Assembly: GCA_023374025.1 (NCBI GenBank)
Contig: SIJG01000003.1
Location: 806,001-870,000 of the forward strand
Direction: 5' to 3'
From: Heterodera schachtii
Taxonomy: Eukaryota > Nematoda > Chromadorea > Rhabditida > Heteroderidae
DNA: 64,000 nucleotides
A model generated the notes under the pieces. That model was not told where the DNA came from. It was given only the letters and a program-made list of their open reading frames with translations, and ran no database searches. Below are positions 1-13,206 of the stretch, in pieces. A program made the position numbers and the translations under genes. Every line of letters begins with the position of its first letter. Position 1 is the stretch's first letter.

Positions 1-160
1 TCGTCTGTCAATTGCTGCTCAAAATAGTTAATTATTTTCCCGCATAAAACGGCGAGCAAAAGGTAATGTTTGTTTAGCAGTGCCATTTTTAAAGCCAATT
101 CGCCCTCAAACAAAACCATCCCGTGGTACGCCGTCCTCAGCATCGAAGTGCCAATTATAT
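1..160 (-). CDS. internal exon of an unrecognised gene, running off the window edge
   Basis: Reading the minus strand from 160 down to 1 gives an uninterrupted frame after a good acceptor (CAG at 161-163), starting with two bases of a split codon. The peptide includes IIGTSMLRTAYHGMVLFEGE and then a hydrophobic stretch (HYLLLAVLCGKII). Base composition is clearly GC-richer than the flanks, as in the confident exons of this window. I do not recognise the family. The motif TAYHGM faintly resembles SALFHGM at the end of the next exon upstream (549-945), so the two could be related, but that exon ends in a stop and cannot simply splice to this one. The gene continues beyond position 1. Confidence 0.5.
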
Positions 161-548
161 CTGAATTTGTGGCCTTTTTATTGAAAAAATGAGTCAAAAG
201 GAAGAATTGAATTTCGTGTTCTTTAAGCGTTTTATAAATTTGATTTTATTAATGTTTGGTTGGTGATGTCGATAGTTTAGGAGCGCTTGCTTATAACCAC
301 TCTTCTTGGCAAAAAAATAATTTATTAATCTCGAGGGAGAAAAGAGCAGATTTTTGCCTAAAATTATAAAAAATAAAGCATTTTTGTTCATTTTTTAATT
401 AAATGAATTTAGGCGTCAACGACGGCGATAGGCGCTGCCAGAGAAAATTTGCAAATTTTCATTGTTCGCTTCTGGCGATGGGGGAATGCTTTCCTTAATT
501 CCCTGGATCAGACAATAGTTCTCAAAATCTCACCCCCATTTTCTGCCA

Positions 549-945
549 TTAAATCATGCCATGAAAAAGGGCTGAACAGTAGCCCGCAATCTCACCGAAT
601 GCCATTGTGAGCGGATTGTGCACTTCCAACTTGCCGATATGCTGATGATCCATCAAATAGCGGTTCATTGTCACCTTCACCGACACAATTTGGTCAATTT
701 CGGCCCGTCCGTTCATCCGTCTGAGCATTTTGCTCAATTCGCTTTCGTCCTCAATTCGTTCCAAAAAATTGGTCCAAATTTTGAATTCCGATTGCTGCGC
801 TTTTTCCGCAACGAACAGCAATTCATTTATGCGCAAGAAGTGCATTTCGGAGACGAACTCGCGGAATTCAATGGCCCAATGGGGCAATTGGCTGCTCATG
901 GCCTCGAACAAATTTTCAATGTTGGCCAATTCATTGCATTGCGGA
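549..945 (-). CDS. terminal exon of an unrecognised protein
   Basis: There is an acceptor-like CAG at 946-948, then 131 codons and a TAA at 549-551. The reading frame is long and well composed for this AT-rich region (for example MSSQLPHWAIEFREFVSEMH and KMLRRMNGRAEIDQIVSVKV). It is rich in charged and amphipathic helix-like sequence, with no obvious signal peptide or membrane segment. Upstream exons should lie above 950, but 1.0-2.1 kb shows no convincing coding sequence, so the 5' end is unresolved. The plus-strand frames over the same interval are shadows. Function unknown. Confidence 0.5.
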
Positions 946-960
946 CTGAGTTAATAAATG

Positions 961-2116
961 CATTCATTTAAGGGTCAATGGCAATCGTACAAAAGGCAAT
1001 TCGTACAATAAAAAATTTACAAAATAAAGCCTTAGCAAGCCTAAGCCTAGGCCCAAACAAGCCTAAGCCTAGCCTATTCATTTTACGATTTGCGTTTTGT
1101 ACGAGTTGTCATGACACCCATTTAAATTAAGAAGTTAATTTAATTTTTTAATTCATATTATAATCTTTATGCCGATATGAGATTTTTTGGCGCCAATATT
1201 TTAATACTGTTTTTTTTATTTGATCATTTTAAGAAAGCCAATTTAATATAGGAAGAAATTCTTTGAAAAATTTTAAAAAATGCAAAACGGAAGGAAGAAT
1301 AGAAAAGACATCATTAACCTAATTAGCATGCAAATGTATTAAATTTAAAAAAATAATTTGATAAAAATTATTATAAATTAATAATTTATTTTACCGGACT
1401 ATTTAGATAATATTGCTAAAACAAAATTAAACAACAAAATTTGGAGCAGTTTTACTCGACCCATTAATTTTGATGATAATAATTACAATTAATTAATGTT
1501 CATATAAATCTTAAATAAAATTTTATTATCTTTTGCTGAAATTACGTCCAATAAATAAATTGTTATTTAAAAAATAAAATATTATAAGAAGGAATTTTTT
1601 TTTTACATATATCTTCCATATAATTTTTTAAAGCAAAATCTTTCAAAAATCGATGACACGTCAGAAAATCCTGTCACCCTCCGAAAATCTTACGCAAAAA
1701 AACATCGTTTTGATGAAGAATAAAATAAATTGATTTTAACAAATGAAAAAATGTTCAAAAAATTGCCTAAATCATGGCTGTAAGAAACTTATTGTCAACT
1801 TTAATGAAAAAGGTAAAACATAGTGTTGTTCGAGAGTCTCAAGTCTCGACTCAAGAAAAGTCTCGGGGCAACACAAACAAATTGGGATTTTAGAGTTTTC
1901 AGCACTTTTGCGGGTTGATAAATCCTACAGTAAATCTTTTTAAATTCTCCACTTTTACAGTAATTGGAAAAATAGTACAACACAATATGACTGTGTATAG
2001 ACAAGTCGAAGGCCCATATTGGGAGGTGCCACCACCAAATTTCATTGTTGTGTCGATGTACCGACTTATTTTTTTTAATTACATAGAAAAACAATTTTGG
2101 CGCATTTATACTTTAA
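961..2116. other. AT-rich non-coding stretch
   Basis: No supported gene was found. Two overlapping open frames on opposite strands at 1.8-2.2 kb have no splice context or coding composition. It may include a long intron upstream of the 549-945 exon. Confidence 0.5.
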
Positions 2117-2124
2117 TTTATCAG

Positions 2125-2795
2125 CAAGGAACGGATTTATATGTTTTTACATATTTTTTTTGCGCATATGCTATCGCATGAAAAGCTCAAAAATAGCATT
2201 TTTACCTGTTTTCCTTTCAATCAGAGCGAGTTTTTAGCACATATAAAAACATATTTTGGGCTTTTGGCGAATAAAAACATATTTTGGGGTTTTGGTTGTT
2301 TTTGGCACATATTTTAGCGATTTTTTGAGAAATTTTGAATTTTTTTTACAAAAGTTCCTTTTTTGGCAATCAAATTCTTGGTAAAATGTCCCCAAAAATC
2401 TTCAATTTTTTTTTTGTTGCATTTTTTGACCTTTTCATGACTTTTTTCGCTTTTAAGGCAAAATTGATTTTTAGCGAAGAAAATTCCGAAAAATGAGTAA
2501 ATTTTTGAGAGCAAGAAAAAATTTACGCCAAAAAGCATTATAATGCTTTTGATTAGCATTGTGATAGCGAAATTGATAAAAAAATGAGACTTTTTTGAGA
2601 AATTCACTTATTTTTTGAGCAGTTTTTTTTTTCAATTTTTGGCACATATTTTGGCCTTTTTTAGGGTTTTTAGCACATATTTTGGGGGTTTTTTGGCACA
2701 TATTTTGGGGGTTTTTTGGCACATATTTGGGGGTTTTTTGGCAAATATATATGTACATATTTGGCGTTTTTTAGCACATATAAATCCGTTCCCTG
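2125..2795. mobile_element. non-autonomous hAT-type element (671 bp)
   Basis: The ends form a 20-base terminal inverted repeat with one mismatch (left CAAGGAACGGATTTATATGT; the right end read in reverse starts CAGGGAACGG). The flanks are near-identical 8-bp duplications: TTTATCAG at 2117-2124 and TTAATCAG at 2796-2803. The CAGGG-type end and 8-bp target duplication are hallmarks of the hAT superfamily. The interior is low-complexity, with tandem units containing GGCACATATTTT at about 2640-2770 and no transposase. A partial relative of this sequence lies at 40680-40975. Confidence 0.8.
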
Positions 2796-2872
2796 TTAAT
2801 CAGTCAATTAATTTTTGAATTTATACAACAGTGTGTAAAAGGTGCTAGGACGTTTTCATAACCCATCATGGG

Positions 2873-4452
2873 CAGGGGTGGGCGAAGCTCGGCCTAGTAC
2901 TCGAAGCCGAAGCTCGAATCGAAACCCAACTTTTTTCGAAGCACGAAGCTCGAAGTTCGAAGCCCAAAAAACGCGAAGTTTTCGAAGTTCGAAGCTCGAA
3001 GCACGAAGTTTTTGAAAAAATGATTTTACCCTAACAAAACTTTTTTTTTCAAAAAATTTTCGTATTCACTAAAAATTAATTAAACTATAATTTAAAAAAT
3101 TAATAATTTATGCCTCCTAATAAATTTTTCATTTTTTGATTTTGATTATGGCTACCAACTTAAAATTTTCAAAATCATCATTTGGCCGGTAAAAAATCAG
3201 CATTTTGGTAAATTTTATTCCATGTTTAAAATAAAACGTTTTTTGCGGCGCGCTTTTCCAAAAAACTTTTTGTGAACGGTGGGCCGACGGCGCCGGTAGG
3301 CGCAGTCGGGAAAAATTTTGAAATTTGAGCGTATCTAGTTAACAAATTTAAGCAAAAAATTTAAAAATTTTGCGATTTTGAGTCTATTTTTGAATAAAAA
3401 TTGGGAGTGGGGTAGGCGTCGCCGGGCGGGTGAAAAGGTGCGAATTTTCAACATATATTAAAAATATATACTTACATCTTATTTTTAAAATGTTAATTTT
3501 TGAAAAATTAAAACAACAAAAATACTTGGAGGGGAACTGATCTAACGAAAAATCAAGAACGGATCCAAGAGCATAACCCACTGGACCACCAATGTAATGA
3601 CTAGGGCCGCAACTTTTAGTGAAAAAACTTTTTTTTTGCTCAATTGTTTTGAAGAAAGAAGCTCAAAAAACGCATTTCTGCATTAAAAATTTTCGATTCT
3701 GATGTCACTATCGGTCACTAGAAATCACTATTTTGGCGACTTCGTCACTAAAATAGTTAAAAATCACTATTTTGGCGTTTTGTCACTATTTTTCACTATT
3801 TCGGCATTTTTTTGGAGAATTTCTCAACAAAAAGGCAATAAAAACGAAAAATACACCCCTAAGAATCGACTTATAAAATTTCAGAAAAATACACCCCTAA
3901 AAATCGACTCAAAAATTTTCAAAAATACACTCCTAAGAAATGAAAAAATTTTCTCAAAAATTCTTTCCCCAAATTTTTTTTCTTGACAAAATTTTTGATT
4001 TAAAAAATGTCTATATTTGCTAAGAGAATTTTATAAAGGAAATGTAGCTCATTTGCAACTGCACTAGTGAAAAAAATATTAGTTTTATTCAATTTTGGCT
4101 GAAAAATTATGTCACTATTCTTCACTATTTTGGACTTTTTGTCACTATTTCTTCACTATTTTGGGATTTTTACTCACTATTTTAGTTAACTATTTTGGGA
4201 TTTTTCTTCACTAAAAGTTGCGGCCCTAGTAATGACGATTTCAAGCAAAAAGATATAGTGAGATTTAAATTAAAATTTACCATAACCCAATCATTAAGGG
4301 TGTATTTTCACTTTGAAAACTCAATCTTTAGGAGTGTATTTTTCTCGAAGTTTCGAGCATTTTCACGAAGCTCGAAGCACGAAGTTCGAAGCCCAAAAAA
4401 CGCGAAGTTTTCGAAGCTCGAAGCACGAAGCTCGAAGTTTCGCCCACCCCTG
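2873..4452. mobile_element. non-autonomous hAT-type element carrying a nested insertion
   Basis: Left end CAGGGGTGGGCGAAGCTCGG; the right end reads in reverse CAGGGGTGGGCGAA. It is flanked by perfect 8-bp duplications ATCATGGG (2865-2872 and 4453-4460). Subterminal regions on both sides are arrays of GAAGCTCGAAGCACGAAG-like short repeats, typical of hAT subterminal transposase-binding repeats. The element is interrupted by a second element at 3602-4228. Without that and its duplication it would be about 945 bp. No transposase frame survives. Confidence 0.85.
3602..4228. mobile_element. hAT-type MITE nested in the 2873-4452 element (627 bp)
   Basis: Perfect 22-base terminal inverted repeat beginning TAGGGCCGCAACTTTTAGTG at both ends. 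It is flanked by perfect 8-bp duplications GTAATGAC at 3594-3601 and 4229-4236. The interior repeats a TCACTATTTTGG-like unit several times and has no coding potential. It inserted after the outer element, whose sequence resumes on both sides. Confidence 0.85.
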
Positions 4453-4454
4453 AT

Positions 4455-4785
4455 CATGGGGTAATAAGATGGAAAAACAAAATTTAAATTGTTAAAGTCA
4501 ACCAAATTTAATATTCTTGGTATCCTTCGATAACTCTCTCTATGTATTCTCACTCTATCAGAATAATTAATTTGAAAAATTTCGTTAATTTTCAAAAAAA
4601 TTATGGAGATAGACTTTTAAAACCTCGATTTTTTGAATTTAATGACTATTAGGTTTCCTTTAAATTTTCTAAATTTTTTGAATTTATATATTCGGATAGA
4701 GAAATATGTTGAATAATCGAAATGATACCAAAGATGTTAAATTGGGTCGATGTTTTTGTTTTCACTCTTATTACCTCAAGGCGCA
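4455..4785. repeat. inverted-repeat (foldback) element
   Basis: The sequence from about 4455 (GGTAATAAGATGG) to 4550 reappears imperfectly in reverse complement at about 4700-4785 (CACTCTTATTACC). The arms contain the signature TTGGTATC / GATACCAA. The same signature occurs in other foldback repeats at 25.9-26.3, 35.4-35.8 and 61.7-62.0 kb. The 2873-4452 hAT element inserted at its left edge. Confidence 0.5.
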
Positions 4786-4789
4786 TTTA

Positions 4790-7700
4790 GTAAACTTAAC
4801 TAATGTAATGTATCTGATTACATTTTTACCTATCACAACCTTTGAAACTTTAGGCAACGCCAAAGCAAACAAACAAAAAAATATATAAAAATATTTTTCC
4901 GTTTTTTCTGTCATTTTGTGCGTTTTCTTTCTCTGTTCTCTCTCTCTGCTGCGGTTTTTGTTTGATTAGGGCAAACAATGCGCACAATAATCAAAGTAAA
5001 TAATACTAATTTATAATAAATGGCGAGAATTCGTTGGTTCGTTCGTACCTAAAACAAAATAAATGCCCATCATTTTGAATGGAAAATGCACTTCATATAA
5101 TCATAATCATAATAAATGACGGAGGTAAATAGACCATAAAACAAGTTTTTATTCTTACACTTTGAGCGCGGCGGCGTCGGCCTAAAACATTCATTTTGAG
5201 AGGCCGACGACCGACAAAAGCGTAATTTATGGGTGGAAAAATAACCAATTTTTTATGAAAATCCTCTCGAAACTTAACCCTTCTTCGAAACCTTTTCAAG
5301 AATGGAACAAGGCAAAGAAAAGAACACCACGAACCACTTGATAATATGGCCAAAACCGAGGAAAAAAAAGTTTCAAAAGACCAAACTTTAACATTTTCAG
5401 ACACACTTTAAATTTGGCAATGTTTGTTTAAAATGGTTTAAAGATTTTCTTTAGCGAAAGAAAAAATATAAATTTTTATATATTTTATGTTTCATTAAGT
5501 GTTAATTTATTTTACTAGTCACCAAAAATTAGAAAAACCTTTTGAAAAATATTTTTGAAATTCTAATGAAAACCTTAGCTTCTCGAATGTTGGCTTACCA
5601 TTTGTATTTAAATGTAAATTTGCCATCATTATCATTAATATATTATATAAAAGCAAAAACATATTCACAAATATGCATTTTTTTAAATATTAAATATAAA
5701 TGTCCAAAATGAATCCTTTAGCGCCTCAGACTATTCTAAACTAAAAAGGTTATGCCCCCTTTTTAACCATTGAACTTTTTTTTTTTTTGATTTTTAGTGT
5801 TCAGTGAATCATTTTGCTGAGAAATTTATAATAAATGTTAAAGTCATCTGATTTTAACGAACTATTTGCTCGCTGCTGCAAATGAATTTCTCATAATTTA
5901 TTCATTGCCTTTTTATTGACATTTATATAAAAAAAGATTACGAAATGTACAAATGTTCAAAAATAAATAAATAAAGTCAATTCAGTTTTCGATTCCACTA
6001 ATTAGGAAAAATGCCAAAATAAAGTCGAAATTTATATTTTTTTAATAAAAAAAAGTTCAAATTTTCATAACAAATTTATTATGGCCAAATTTCACTATTA
6101 AATAATTAACTTCTAAATATCTTTGCCGTTAAACATGGTAATGATTTCCACCTCAACAAATGGCCTTTGGCTTACTCAAAATTTGTTTTAGTGTTGTTAA
6201 ATGTTACTTACCTTTTTATTTGTTCTTTTTCTACGATTCAAATGGACTCTTTTTAATTAATTATTTTTTTTACACATTCCTTCTCATTATGCGCTAAAGT
6301 TTTAATCACTTTCTGATCACTTCCGTGCCCAACCCCTCCCCCTCCCCCCCCCCCTCCGCCGGTGATTGATCTCCGCTGATCTCTCACTGATCATTCGTTC
6401 TCTGATCGTCGTCCGTCACACATTCATTCAATTTGACTGAATAGACGACAGACAGTCTCTGTTCATCATTCATTAATGTGTCTACACAACATAGATCATC
6501 ATTATATTAGTACAAATCATTCCATTAACCAACAAATATTAAGGGTAGCTATGACCGAAAAATAAGTATCACAAAATATTTCCCCAAATTGCGCATTTGA
6601 CACCCAAAATAAAATAACATAATTAGCCTAAGCGTTTTGAGAGCAAATTAACAATTATTGCTCGGCGAACGAATTAATATTTATGTAATTGTCAAAGGAC
6701 ACGGTATTGACAGTTTAAAGACAAAATGGGTCTTTTTAACTCAAAAACATTTTTTTTAAAGTTCAGATAAATAGTCTTTTAAAATTCTATTTCTTTTTTT
6801 TTTAAATTTTAATCCGTGATATAAATTTTTTAATAATTAAAAACCAAACAATGTTTAAAAATTAGAAACAAATTTTAAAAGTTCAGGAAAAGGTAATCGA
6901 AATTTTTTGCATAAGAAAATTTCAAACTCCGAAAATCGTGCGCAACAACAAATAACACAACACAAAACGGATGAATGGGAGGGAATAAATTGAGCGGATT
7001 TTCAGTACGCGACTTCATTCTTCACTGATTGACTCTTCCTGATGGAAAAATTTTGTTCAATCAAATACAAAAAAAATGGATGGTTTACATTTTGACGTGC
7101 TTTAAAAAGAGCGTTTTTTTGACATTATGGTTTTAAAAATTTAAAATTATTAAAAATGATGAATAGGTAGAATTTCCTAAAACTCGAATTTACAAAATTT
7201 GTCTCTCAGTAATTTCTTACTGATTTGATGATATTTTTACAATTCATATTCATTCTAAAAAATAGTTATTCCTCAATATGAAAAAAAAAGATTTCAACGT
7301 TACGTTAATTTATTTCTGTATAAATTTTGCCAATTTTCTTCACTAATTTTTAAACAAAATTCAAATAAATTTTAACATTGTTATTAAAATATTTAATCAA
7401 TTTAATTGTATCATAAAATGATTATTAATAATAATAATCTTTTCATGACCAATTATTCCTACTCATATAACTGTCATGTTCTCCGCCTCTGCCCCCATTC
7501 CGCCAATTTTTCCCAGCCAATCATCCAAATTTTTCACCCTTTCATTTCGCGCAAAACACTCAAAAATTGTTCGTCGCAATATACTCACTGTTTTCCCCAA
7601 CAGGAGAAGTTAATGTTTGCCCAAAACCTTCGTTATTGGATGACAGACTGCGACTGATTAAGTGGTGAATTTGTCTGATCAGTAAAAAAGAAATCGTACA

Positions 7701-8305
7701 AATTTTGATCGGAGACCAAAAATAATCATTATTTAATTAATGATTGGGTTTTTACTTCAAAAAAAATTTTTTTTTTTTTAATTTTACTAATTCCCAATTT
7801 TCTTACTTTATATTTATTATGTTTCCATTTTTTAAGTTATACATTTTCATAATCTCAATGTTATTAAATCCGCTTAACAAAATGTGTGACCAATTAAAGA
7901 AAAAATGCGCTCATTTTAGTTGTTAAGTATTTTTCTAAATTTAATCTCTCTCTCATTTATCCATCTCTTTGAATATGAAATAATATTTTATTGTATTTTT
8001 AATGATAAAATCCCAAAATTCCTTAATATTTTATAAAATTCCTATATTTTTTTCTTACCTTTGCACAGCTGCATATTTAATCTCAAATTTCTTTAGCTTT
8101 AAAGAAATTGAATGTGCGTTAATGCATTTAATGTATAATTTTTATTCTCTAAGTGCTAAATGAGCAAAAAAGGAGCAAAATTTTGCTTGAAACATTGATC
8201 TAAAATCTTTTAAATAATTAATACTAATACAAAATAATTATCAATCCATTTAGAATTAATTAAATTTTCTTTAAGGGTTTTAATTATTTCTTTTGAATAA
8301 TTTTA
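4790..8305. other. intergenic region upstream of the SLC17 gene
   Basis: No gene could be supported in 3.5 kb. It holds a pyrimidine-rich run with a C tract at about 6330-6360, followed by clustered TGATC motifs to 6430, and a C-rich stretch near 7480-7620. Either could belong to the promoter or an untranslated exon of the gene starting at 8306. The rest is AT-rich. Confidence 0.4.
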
Positions 8306-11300
8306 ATGGGCCGAATGAATGGCAAAAAGCATTGTTCTACTACCGTTGCGCCACGACCATCGCGCGTCGATGCGCCCGCTTACGGTAACCGTACTTCCTG
8401 TTGCTGCGGTAGTGGCGGCTTTCGCTACGCAATTTTGCTGATCACTGTACTCTGCCTGACCACAATTTGCTCAAATATGATCGCCTTCAATTTTACGCTG
8501 ATTTTGATGCGCCGGCCGAATTGGGCCAACACTTCGTACCCGGTGGATTCGCACGTGGTCAAAAACAGTCATTTGGTCAGTAATAATTTATAAACTTAAA
8601 TTAAAAAAAAATTCGGTATTTTAAACAATAAATAAATGAAATTTGAAATTTATTTTTATTTTTATGTTTAAATAAATTAATTATAAAGACATTATATATT
8701 TCAGTGTAAAAAATTTTTAAATAAAAAAATTTAATTTAAAATAATTTTTATTTTAACGGGCTCTGTCTACTACATACCAAAATTAAAGGTCTCGAAAAAT
8801 GGAATTTTTTAAACCAAAAATCTTAGGAATATTTCGAGTTCAAAATATTTCATATAACTCTCTAATTGGTCGCCAAATGGCTAAAAATAATTTACAATTA
8901 AAATTGGCCCTGTCTTCTCTTGGATACCAATTCTAATAACGACCGTTTAATTATGTTCCCATATAAGTTTTCAACAACTATTTTCCAGAATATTTCTTCC
9001 CCCGCTGATTTCACCGTGCTCAACGAGTCATTTGTCATCCCGCACACCGTACCGTACTCCAGTGTGGAGAAGTCGCGCCTACTGTACGCGGTCGGACTGG
9101 CCAGCATGGTCAGCACATTTCCGTTCAGCGCACTGTACACGCGGTACGGTGCGCGCTACGTGTTTTTTGCTGCCGGCGTCATCAGCACATTGGCCACCGC
9201 ACTGTTGCCGCTGGCCGCCGCCCATGGCATGGCCGCGTTCATGGTCATCCGTGTGTTCCAGGGTCAGCAGGAAAAACATTGCATTACCAAGATGGGACGT
9301 GGGCCATGGAATTGAGAGCCGACCGATCTTGCACTGGGCAATCTGTTGCTTTATAACGACGAGGCTTAATAAGAAAATCCGAATTTTCCCGGGGATTTTG
9401 GGGCCTTAAAAACATGAAAAATATCTTTTTACCAGGTTTTAGGGTTGAGTTCTATTTGCATATTTGTCCATGCTTTGACTTGATATCCGCAGGATAATGT
9501 TTTGCATTTTTTATTATTCAAAAAATAATCTTATTACGTATTTAGCAATTTTCTAAATTTTAGCCTACAAAACGAATTTGAAGAATTTTTTTTGAGAAAT
9601 TTGGGCACTAATTGGGAAATTTGTGTCCATGTATTAATTTTATGTAAATTGAATTAGCCGTCATAATAAAATTGCTAACATTTGAGGGCTTGCTTATGGT
9701 GCCAATTTTGCCGCCATTGGCTTTGTGTGCCATCGATGGGCCACCCTTAGACAACACGGCTTTTTCCTGTAATTTAGTTAATTAATTATTATTAAAGATA
9801 ATTTTAGGTATCTTTTAAAAAATTTTCAGTGCTTGTATGACTAATTTTACTTCAATTGCGGTCACATTGACAAATCCGATGGCAGCATTTGTAAGTGTTA
9901 ATTCGTATTTATTATTATTTCCTAACAAAAATAATATTTCTTTTTTCAATTATTGCCATTTTTTCTAAGATAAGCTCATCGCCTGCACTTGGATGGCCTT
10001 GGGTAAGAATTTTAACTTATTATTATGGCTTGGATTGCGTTGATGAAAAAAGACAAATATGGAAACATAAAAACCGAATTTTTACAAAAAGAAACCCGTC
10101 GTAACCCAACAAAAAATTTTTTTGTCCACAAGCCGAAATGCTTATTTTAAATATTTATTTTTAATTATTATTTTTTATTTAAAGCAATAAATTTTCTGTA
10201 TTCAACACAGGTGTATTATGTGCATGCCATTGTGACTCCTGTACTCTTTGGTGTTTGGCTTTACCTCTACACGGATAATCCTGAGTGCCATCAGTGTGTT
10301 GGTGTGGTTGAGCGTTCAGCAATTTTAAATGGGAAATCGTCGGACGAAATTGAAATTAACGGATATATGCCATACAGGTAGTGGGAAAAACGGATTGAAG
10401 AATTTAATACGATTTATAAAATATTTTTAAATTTTTGACCGCCTTTATTTAATTAATCGAAATTTGTTTTAAAAATTATTATAAAATCATAAGAACAACA
10501 ACATAATCAAAAAAAAAAACATAATATGAAGCGATTCATTTTTTATTTTTTGAGCTTTTTTGGCTGAGAAAATTCTAAATTTCATAATAATTTAAGAAAA
10601 TTTTCTTTATTTAATTAATTAAAAAATCGAATATTTTCTCTAAAGCTAATGAATAGAATTAACTTTTTTAATTTGTTTCTTTTTTCAGTGCCATTCTGTC
10701 CAACAAAGTGATTTGGGTGGTGTGGCTGAACGCATTTGCCGACATTGTGACTGCTGTTTTCCTGATCACCTATTTGCCAACTTATGTGTCCAAAGTGCTT
10801 GGCTACGGCGTGCGCGAAACGGGCATTTGGAGTGCGGTGCCGGCACTGTTGCACATCCCCGTCAAAATTGGGGCCGGTTGGATGGCGGACACATTGACGT
10901 GAATAGCAAAATTAAATTTTAAAAAATTATATTTAATAAGAAATTCCTAACCAAGGGTGAAAATCTGTTCTTAATTATTTTTTCGAGGCGCTTAGCATTC
11001 GTTTTCGAAGCCAGCAGAGGAGGATAGAGAAATTTTAAATTTCTATAGATTCGTAAAAACCGCATCTTAAACTTAAATTTTTCCGGCTTACTTGTGACAA
11101 AAGTTTCCAGCCAAATCGGCCAAAAAAAAAAAAATTTTCCATAGCGCGCCTATCTGCGCCTGCCAACGGGGCTTCTTCAAATTTTTGAAAAAACTAGCTA
11201 AAAACCTGCGCTTAAAAATGACTGTTTTACAGGGCCGGGTTTAATGAAAATTTTTTTTTTTTTTATCATTCTTAAATTTCATGTTCTTTCAGTTGCATGA

Positions 11301-12696
11301 ACGAATTGGACCGAATGCGCACGTTCAATTCGGTTGCGCTGGTCGGCTCTGGCGTTTTGTTCGCATTGACCGGCTTTGTGCCAAAAGAAATGCCATTTTT
11401 GGCCGTTATTCTGATGACATTGAATTTTGCTGTCGTCTCGACAAATTGTGGTGGTTTTTATAAGTGTGCCACGTTGATCAGTCGGTTGGTAAAAAAAAAT
11501 AAAAAATATTTATTTGTGCCGCCCATTTGGTATTATAATTTATAGTTTTAAGCCTGATAGCCTAAACATCATTAAAATTAAGAAAATACACTCTTTTAGT
11601 TTATTAGGAGCATTAATTCTGTTGTTTGAAAATTTTATTAATTTTTCAAAAATTCATTGACAATCAAACGATCAGACACAATCACTTTCTATCGCTTATT
11701 TAAAGATGTTTAGGCGATCAGGGATTGAAATAAACTTATTTATGAAAATATTTAATAGAATGAAAAATTTGCAGTGCAAAAAATGAAAAGCGCTTTAACA
11801 CGACCAAAAAATTTATTGATTATCGCAAATTGCAAATTAGACAGGACTTCGTGGGTTTTTGAATGCATTTTTTCTAAGAATAAAAATTTAAAAACAAAAA
11901 AAAGTTGCTTAGAAAAAAAATAAAATTTTGTGATGATCAGCGGCCCTCGAATTTTTTTTTCAATTTTAATTTTTTTTTTAAATTTTATTTTATCATTTGC
12001 ACAGTCAATTTGCTCATTTCGTTGTCGCTGGCATTCAATTCGAAAAATCCGTCACTTTGTTCATCTCTCCGCTCATTTTTTTGCTGTTCATCAAAGACGA
12101 ATCGTCACAAGAACAGTGGCGAAATGTTTTCCTTGGAATGAGTGTTGTTCTGCTCGTAGTAAGTCAATTAGTAATAATTAATTATTTAATCTGAAAATAA
12201 ATTAATAAATCCAATTAATTAGAATTAAACTTATTGTATTACTCTTTTAATAAAAATAAGATTATGAATTATTTACTTTTTAAAAATAATTATTTATTTG
12301 TGTTATATAATTTAAAATAAATTAAATTTTATATCTTTTGTTTTTTCTCTTACAACCGGAATTAATGATTTTTCATATTTTTAAAATAATTAATTAATAT
12401 TGAATTAAACAAATTTTTGCCAATTCTTAAAATATAAAACTATTTAAAAATATTGCCAATTTCAATAAAATGAAAATATTTTTTAAATTTAGGCTAACAT
12501 TTTCTTTTGGTTTTTGGCGGATGATCAGCCAGCAGAATTCACCAAAGAAATTATGAAGATTCGAAAGCAAAACCATCACAACAATTTGGAAGCACCGCCA
12601 AAATTGGCATCGGCAGAAAAAGCGAAGGACGGAGGAGAACAAATGGGAGAAAACGAATTGAACAACATTGGATGGAGGACCAGCAAAATTAATTGA
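8306..12696 (+). CDS. SLC17-family major facilitator transporter (anion:Na+/H+ cotransporter type)
   Basis: Ten exons: 8306-8575, 8989-9262, 9687-9768, 9830-9890, 9970-10002, 10211-10377, 10689-10898, 11293-11484, 12005-12158, 12493-12696. All joins are GT-AG and keep frame, giving 548 codons, a normal length for the family. Family signatures in order: RYAILLITVLCL (first membrane segment), SRLLYAVGLASM, RVFQGLAYGANFAAI, WATLRQHGFF, LTNPMAAF, YYVHAI, ITYLPTYVSKVL, STNCGGFYKCA and RQFAHFVVAGIQF. These match the sialin / vesicular glutamate / phosphate transporter superfamily of animals; the substrate cannot be told from sequence. It is a multi-pass plasma or vesicle membrane protein. The N-terminal about 35 residues are cytosolic, with a CCCGSG motif. 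The tail is hydrophilic and rich in Lys, Glu and Asn. The donor GTCAGT is used at exons 1 and 2 (GTCAGC). AATAAA-like signals follow near 12955. Confidence 0.9.
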
Positions 12697-13130
12697 TCAG
12701 ACAAATTAGCCACAATATTATTAACTGTTAATTACCCAAAAATGGCAAAATAGGACATAAAAGTCACAAAAATATGGGAGACGGGCTAATCCTTAATGAA
12801 CAGGCAATCTTCACGGGAATTGGATTTAATCCGTTCATTAAAAATTTAAAATGTTTCATCCAAAGACAATTATTTTGTGGGTCCGTTTTTCGTTTGTTTT
12901 CATTTCAAAAACTGCGAACTCTGTTCATTTTTTAAACACCTAGAATATTATCAAATAAAAAAGATTCATTATGAATCTGATTCTGATCTCTTTCAATTGA
13001 ACTGAATCCCCTTTTACCAACTAAAAAAATGCATAAATTTCATTGATTTTATTGTACGTATAGATTTGTATATCAATGATTCTAAATTTTTGATGATGAT
13101 AATTTTGATAATAAATAAAATTGATAAAAT
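12697..13130 (+). other. 3' flank of the SLC17 gene
   Basis: Non-coding AT-rich sequence after the TGA, with a candidate polyadenylation signal (TCAAATAAAAAAG) around 12950-12965. Nothing else supported. Confidence 0.4.
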
Positions 13131-13206
13131 GAAAAACCATCACCAACATTTGGCAACAGTGCCAAAATTATTATCGGCAGAAAAAGCGAAAGATGGAGGA
13201 GAACAA
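13131..13206 (+). pseudogene. duplicated fragment of the SLC17 last exon
   Basis: About 75 bp here is a diverged copy of part of the last SLC17 exon (about 12570-12645): the run encoding the tail around KLASAEKAKDGGEQ recurs (CGGCAGAAAAAGCGAAAGA against CGGCAGAAAAAGCGAAGGA). It stops abruptly where the repeat starting at 13207 begins. It has no start, splice signals or stop of its own and is a non-functional scrap. Confidence 0.6.

Noticed and set aside
194..391. 65-codon minus-strand frame between the first two exons
   Set aside because: AT-rich, Lys/Asn/Phe-dominated, lies where an intron or intergenic gap is expected, and joins neither neighbour in frame.
2314..2818. Overlapping open frames of about 65-97 codons on both strands
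   Set aside because: They are inside the hAT-type element's AT-rich tandem repeats.
7406..7657. 83-codon plus-strand frame upstream of the SLC17 gene
   Set aside because: No splice join to the SLC17 first exon, which has its own good ATG; more likely untranslated or promoter sequence.
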